Position numbers and translations under genes: made by a program
The notes under the pieces: generated by a model
The model's input: the letters and a program-made list of their open reading frames with translations, nothing else
Databases searched by the model: none
What the model was told of the DNA's origin: nothing
Shown: positions 61,099 to 64,000 of the stretch, piece by piece
Position numbering within the stretch: the stretch's first letter is position 1
Layout of the letters: every line of letters begins with the position of its first letter
From: Lysobacter sp.
GTDB lineage: Bacteria; Pseudomonadota; Gammaproteobacteria; Xanthomonadales; Xanthomonadaceae
Assembly: GCA_008015835.1 (NCBI GenBank)
Contig: SSGH01000007.1
Location: 186,001 to 250,000 of the forward strand
DNA: 64,000 nt
Direction of reading: 5' to 3'

Positions 61099-61115
61099 TG
61101 GCACGCGGATTGCTT
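61099..61115 (+). promoter_or_regulatory. sigma-54 (RpoN) -24/-12 promoter
   Basis: TGGCAC-GCGGA-TTGCTT matches TGGCAC-N5-TTGCW; AT-rich upstream. Confidence 0.8.
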
Positions 61116-61161
61116 GAAGGATCACGAGCCCCGCTCGTTTCCCTCCCCCTGGAGACACGCC

Positions 61162-61368
61162 ATGTCCGCTTCCGCCGTCCGCCGCTTCTCCGCTTTCGCG
61201 CCGCCGTGGTCCCCCGACCAACTGGCCGATGCGATGCCCCGCGCGCTGCCGCTGCATGCCCTGGATCTGCGCCCCGCCGCGAACGATGCGCGCCTGCACC
61301 GCCCGCGCCGCGTCGCGCCGCAGTACGTCGCGCAGCCGATGCCCGCCCTGTTCCGCATTCGCGGCTGA
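61162..61368 (+). CDS. 68-aa Arg/Pro/Ala-rich small protein
   Basis: ATG preceded by CTGGAGAC; first ORF after the sigma-54 promoter and before the exporter operon. Confidence 0.5.
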   Translation: MSASAVRRFSAFAPPWSPDQLADAMPRALPLHALDLRPAANDARLHRPRRVAPQYVAQPMPALFRIRG

Positions 61369-61406
61369 ACGCCGCCGCCGACCGACGCGCCCACGACCGA
61401 GACGCC

Positions 61407-62672
61407 ATGAGCATTCGCGACACCTCCGCGCAAGACCGCACGATCGAAACCGCATCGGCATCGCGCCGCCGCGTCTGGATCGTCGGCGCCGTCGTCGCCC
61501 TCGCGATCTGCGCGGGCGTCGTGATCTCCGGCTGGCGCGGCGGCAGCCGCTCGGTCGACGCCGAACGCGTGCGCATCGCCGCGGTAACGCGCGGCGATTT
61601 GGTGCGCGATCTGTCCGCCGAAGGCCGCGTGATCGCCGCCAACAGCCCGACGCTCTACGCCATCGCCGCCGGCACCGTGTCGCTGAAGGTCGTGGCCGGC
61701 GACGCGGTGAAGCGCGATCAAGTGCTGGCCGAAATCGACAGCCCCGATCTGCGCAGCCGGCTCGCGCAGGAGCAGGCGACGCTGGCGAGTTTGGACGCCG
61801 AGGCCGCGCGCGCGGTGCTCGACGCCGAACTCACCCGGGCCGGCGCGCGCAAAGCGCTGGATCAGGCGTCGGTGGATCAAACCGCCGCGGTGCGCGATCT
61901 GGAGCGCAATCGTCGCGCGTTCGAAGGCGGCGCCGTCGCGCAAATCGATGTCGCGCGCGCTCAAGATTCGCTGAAGAAAGCCGAACTCGCGCTCGCCAAC
62001 GCCCGCAAGGAATTCGATCTGCAAAGCCGCGGCGCTGGCCTGGACGCGCGCAATAAGCGCCTGCAGGCCGATCGCCAGCGCGAGGTCGTGGTGGAATTGC
62101 AGCGGCAAGTCGACGCGCTGAATCTGCGCGCGCCGTTCGACGGCCAGGTCGGTCAGTTGATGATCGCGCAGCGCGCGAACGTACCCGCGAACGCGCCGGT
62201 GCTGACCCTGGTGGATCTATCGCAGTTCGAAGTCGAAATCAAAGTGCCGGAGAGTTTCGCGCGGGATCTGGGTATCGGCGTGCCGGCCGAAGTCCAAGGC
62301 AGCGCCGGTACGTTCGCGGCGACGATCTCCGCCGTGTCGCCGGAAGTGGTGAACGGCGAAGTGTCCTCGCGCCTGCGCTTCGCCGACGAACAGCCGCCCG
62401 GCCTGCGCCAGAACCAGCGCCTCAGCGCGCGCATCGTGCTCGACACGCGCCGCAACGTGTTGATGGTCGAACGCGGTCCGTTCGCCGAACGGGGCGGCGG
62501 CCACGCCTACGTGATGGACGGCGATTTGGCCGTGCGCCGTCCGCTGCGCACCGGCGCGAGTAGTTTGTCGTCGGTGGAGATTCTCGAAGGCGCCGAAGTC
62601 GGCGATCGCATCGTCGTCTCCGGCAGCGATCAGTTCGGCGATACCGAGCGCGTTCGCATCTCCGGGTTGTAA
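61407..62672 (+). CDS. efflux transporter periplasmic adaptor (HlyD/MacA family)
   Basis: N-terminal TM; SPTLYAIAAGTVSLKVVAGDAVKRDQVLAEIDSPDL; coiled coil; LRAPFDGQVGQL. Confidence 0.9.
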   Translation: MSIRDTSAQDRTIETASASRRRVWIVGAVVALAICAGVVISGWRGGSRSVDAERVRIAAVTRGDLVRDLSAEGRVIAANSPTLYAIAAGTVSLKVVAGDAVKRDQVLAEIDSPDLRSRLAQEQATLASLDAEAARAVLDAELTRAGARKALDQASVDQTAAVRDLERNRRAFEGGAVAQIDVARAQDSLKKAELALANARKEFDLQSRGAGLDARNKRLQADRQREVVVELQRQVDALNLRAPFDGQVGQLMIAQRANVPANAPVLTLVDLSQFEVEIKVPESFARDLGIGVPAEVQGSAGTFAATISAVSPEVVNGEVSSRLRFADEQPPGLRQNQRLSARIVLDTRRNVLMVERGPFAERGGGHAYVMDGDLAVRRPLRTGASSLSSVEILEGAEVGDRIVVSGSDQFGDTERVRISGL

Positions 62673-62717
62673 TCCCTCTCGTCCGTATTTCCTTTCTGCC
62701 TCATCCGGAGCCCTCCC

Positions 62718-63437
62718 ATGCTGCACATGCAAGGCGTCACCAAAATCTATCGCACCGAATTGGTGGAAACCCATGCGCTGCGCGCGCTCGACCTGCATGT
62801 GCGCGACGGCGAATTCGTCGCCGTTACCGGGCCGTCGGGGTCCGGCAAAACCACGTTTCTCAACATCGCCGGCCTGCTGGAGGAATTCACCGGCGGCAGC
62901 TATCTGCTCGACGGCGAGGACGTGAGCAAACTCGGCGACGATGCGCGATCGAAACTGCGCAATCGCAAGATCGGTTTCATCTTCCAGAGTTTCAATCTGA
63001 TCCCGGACTTGAATCTGTTCGATAACGTCGACGTGCCGCTGCGCTACCGCGGCATGGCCGCGAGCGAACGAAAATCGCGGATCGAAGACGCGTTGACGCG
63101 GGTCGGTTTGGGCTCGCGCATGAAGCACTTTCCGGCCGAACTCTCCGGCGGGCAGCAGCAGCGCGCGGGGATCGCGCGCGCGCTGGCCGGCAGTCCGCGC
63201 TTGCTGCTGGCGGACGAACCGACCGGCAATCTCGATTCGCAGATGGCGCGCAGCGTGATGGAACTGCTGGAAGAGATCAACGGACAAGGCACCACGATCG
63301 TGATGGTGACCCACGACCCCGAACTCGCCGCGCGCGCGCAACGCAACGTGCATATCGTCGACGGCATGGCGACCGACCTGCGTATCGACGCGGGCTTGAT
63401 GCGCCCTACGGCCGCCGTGCAAACCGCCGCGCCCTGA
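62718..63437 (+). CDS. ABC transporter ATP-binding protein (MacB/LolD-like)
   Basis: VTGPSGSGKTTFLNIAGLLEEFTGG...LSGGQQQRAGIARALAGSPRLLLADEPTGNLDS. Confidence 0.95.
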   Translation: MLHMQGVTKIYRTELVETHALRALDLHVRDGEFVAVTGPSGSGKTTFLNIAGLLEEFTGGSYLLDGEDVSKLGDDARSKLRNRKIGFIFQSFNLIPDLNLFDNVDVPLRYRGMAASERKSRIEDALTRVGLGSRMKHFPAELSGGQQQRAGIARALAGSPRLLLADEPTGNLDSQMARSVMELLEEINGQGTTIVMVTHDPELAARAQRNVHIVDGMATDLRIDAGLMRPTAAVQTAAP

Positions 63438-63447
63438 GGACCACGCC

Positions 63448-64000
63448 ATGCTCGCTTACTACCTCGATTTGGCCCTGCGCAGCCTACGCCGAAACAAAGC
63501 GCTGACGTTGGTCATGGTGTTGGCGATCGCGCTGGGCATCGGCGCGACGATGACGACGTTGACCGTGTATCACGTGCTCTCCGGCGACCCGATTCCGCAG
63601 AAGAGCGCGACGCTGTTCTATCCGCGCATCGAGCCGCGTTCGAAGCAGGGCTACACGCCCGGCGACGAGCCGGAGCAGCAGATGACCCGCTTCGACGCCG
63701 AAGCGTTGCTCAAGCAGAAGCGCGGCGACCGTCAAGCGGTGATGAGCGCCGGCAGCGTGGTGGTCGGCATCGAAAGCAGCACGGCAAAGCCCACCTACGA
63801 ACAAGCGCGCTACGCGTCGGCCGACTTTTTCGCGATGTTCGATGCCCCGTTCCTCTACGGCAACGGTTGGAGCGCGGCCGAGGACGAGGGCCGCGCCCGC
63901 GTCGCGGTGATCTCCAAAGCGCTCAACGAGCGTCTGTTCCGCGGCGCGAATAGCGTCGGCAAGACATTTCGACTCGATCAGAACGATTTCCGCGTGATCG
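63448..64000 (+). CDS. ABC transporter permease (MacB/FtsX type), 3' truncated by window
   Basis: ATG CTC GCT TAC TAC CTC GAT TTG GCC CTG CGC AGC CTA CGC... open to window end; MLAYYLDLALRSLRRNKALTLVMVLAIALGIGATMTTLTVYHVLSGDP. Confidence 0.88.
   Translation, partial: MLAYYLDLALRSLRRNKALTLVMVLAIALGIGATMTTLTVYHVLSGDPIPQKSATLFYPRIEPRSKQGYTPGDEPEQQMTRFDAEALLKQKRGDRQAVMSAGSVVVGIESSTAKPTYEQARYASADFFAMFDAPFLYGNGWSAAEDEGRARVAVISKALNERLFRGANSVGKTFRLDQNDFRVI

Noticed and set aside
1-64000. CRISPR array, prophage or intact IS element
   Set aside because: No regularly spaced direct repeats, phage structural genes or transposase/integrase ORFs were recognised.

Overview
High-GC chromosomal window, most likely from Xanthomonadaceae/Lysobacteraceae; this is inferred from Clp, the prmA-DUF3426-fis-purH-purD order, and GTAG-type REP repeats. 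Most of it is housekeeping sequence: rplM/rpsI, coq7, speD, clp, trpGDC, prmA/fis/purH/purD, nudC, erpA, bfr/bfd, rppH, prpF/acnD, queD, bioD, a cobalamin riboswitch with a btuB-like receptor, dinB, glmS, and an ABC exporter operon. No CRISPR array, rRNA operon, prophage or intact IS element was recognised. The best candidate for an undescribed system is at about 24.9-28.95 kb. There a macro-domain gene and two paralogous HTH regulators face an 815-aa ORF across a palindromic AT-rich operator. That ORF keeps the layout of a type III restriction (Res-like) helicase-nuclease, but every catalytic motif I can align appears lost. Other points of interest are a LuxR/LuxI pair with a lux box, a low-GC AlbA/Schlafen-type insertion between purH and purD, a (GC)n frameshift in the Hpt end of a hybrid kinase beside a degenerate REC-GGDEF-EAL protein, an Mrr-type nuclease between acnD and prpF, a truncated dinB duplicate, and a near-consensus sigma-54 promoter upstream of a 68-aa ORF and an MFP/ABC exporter.
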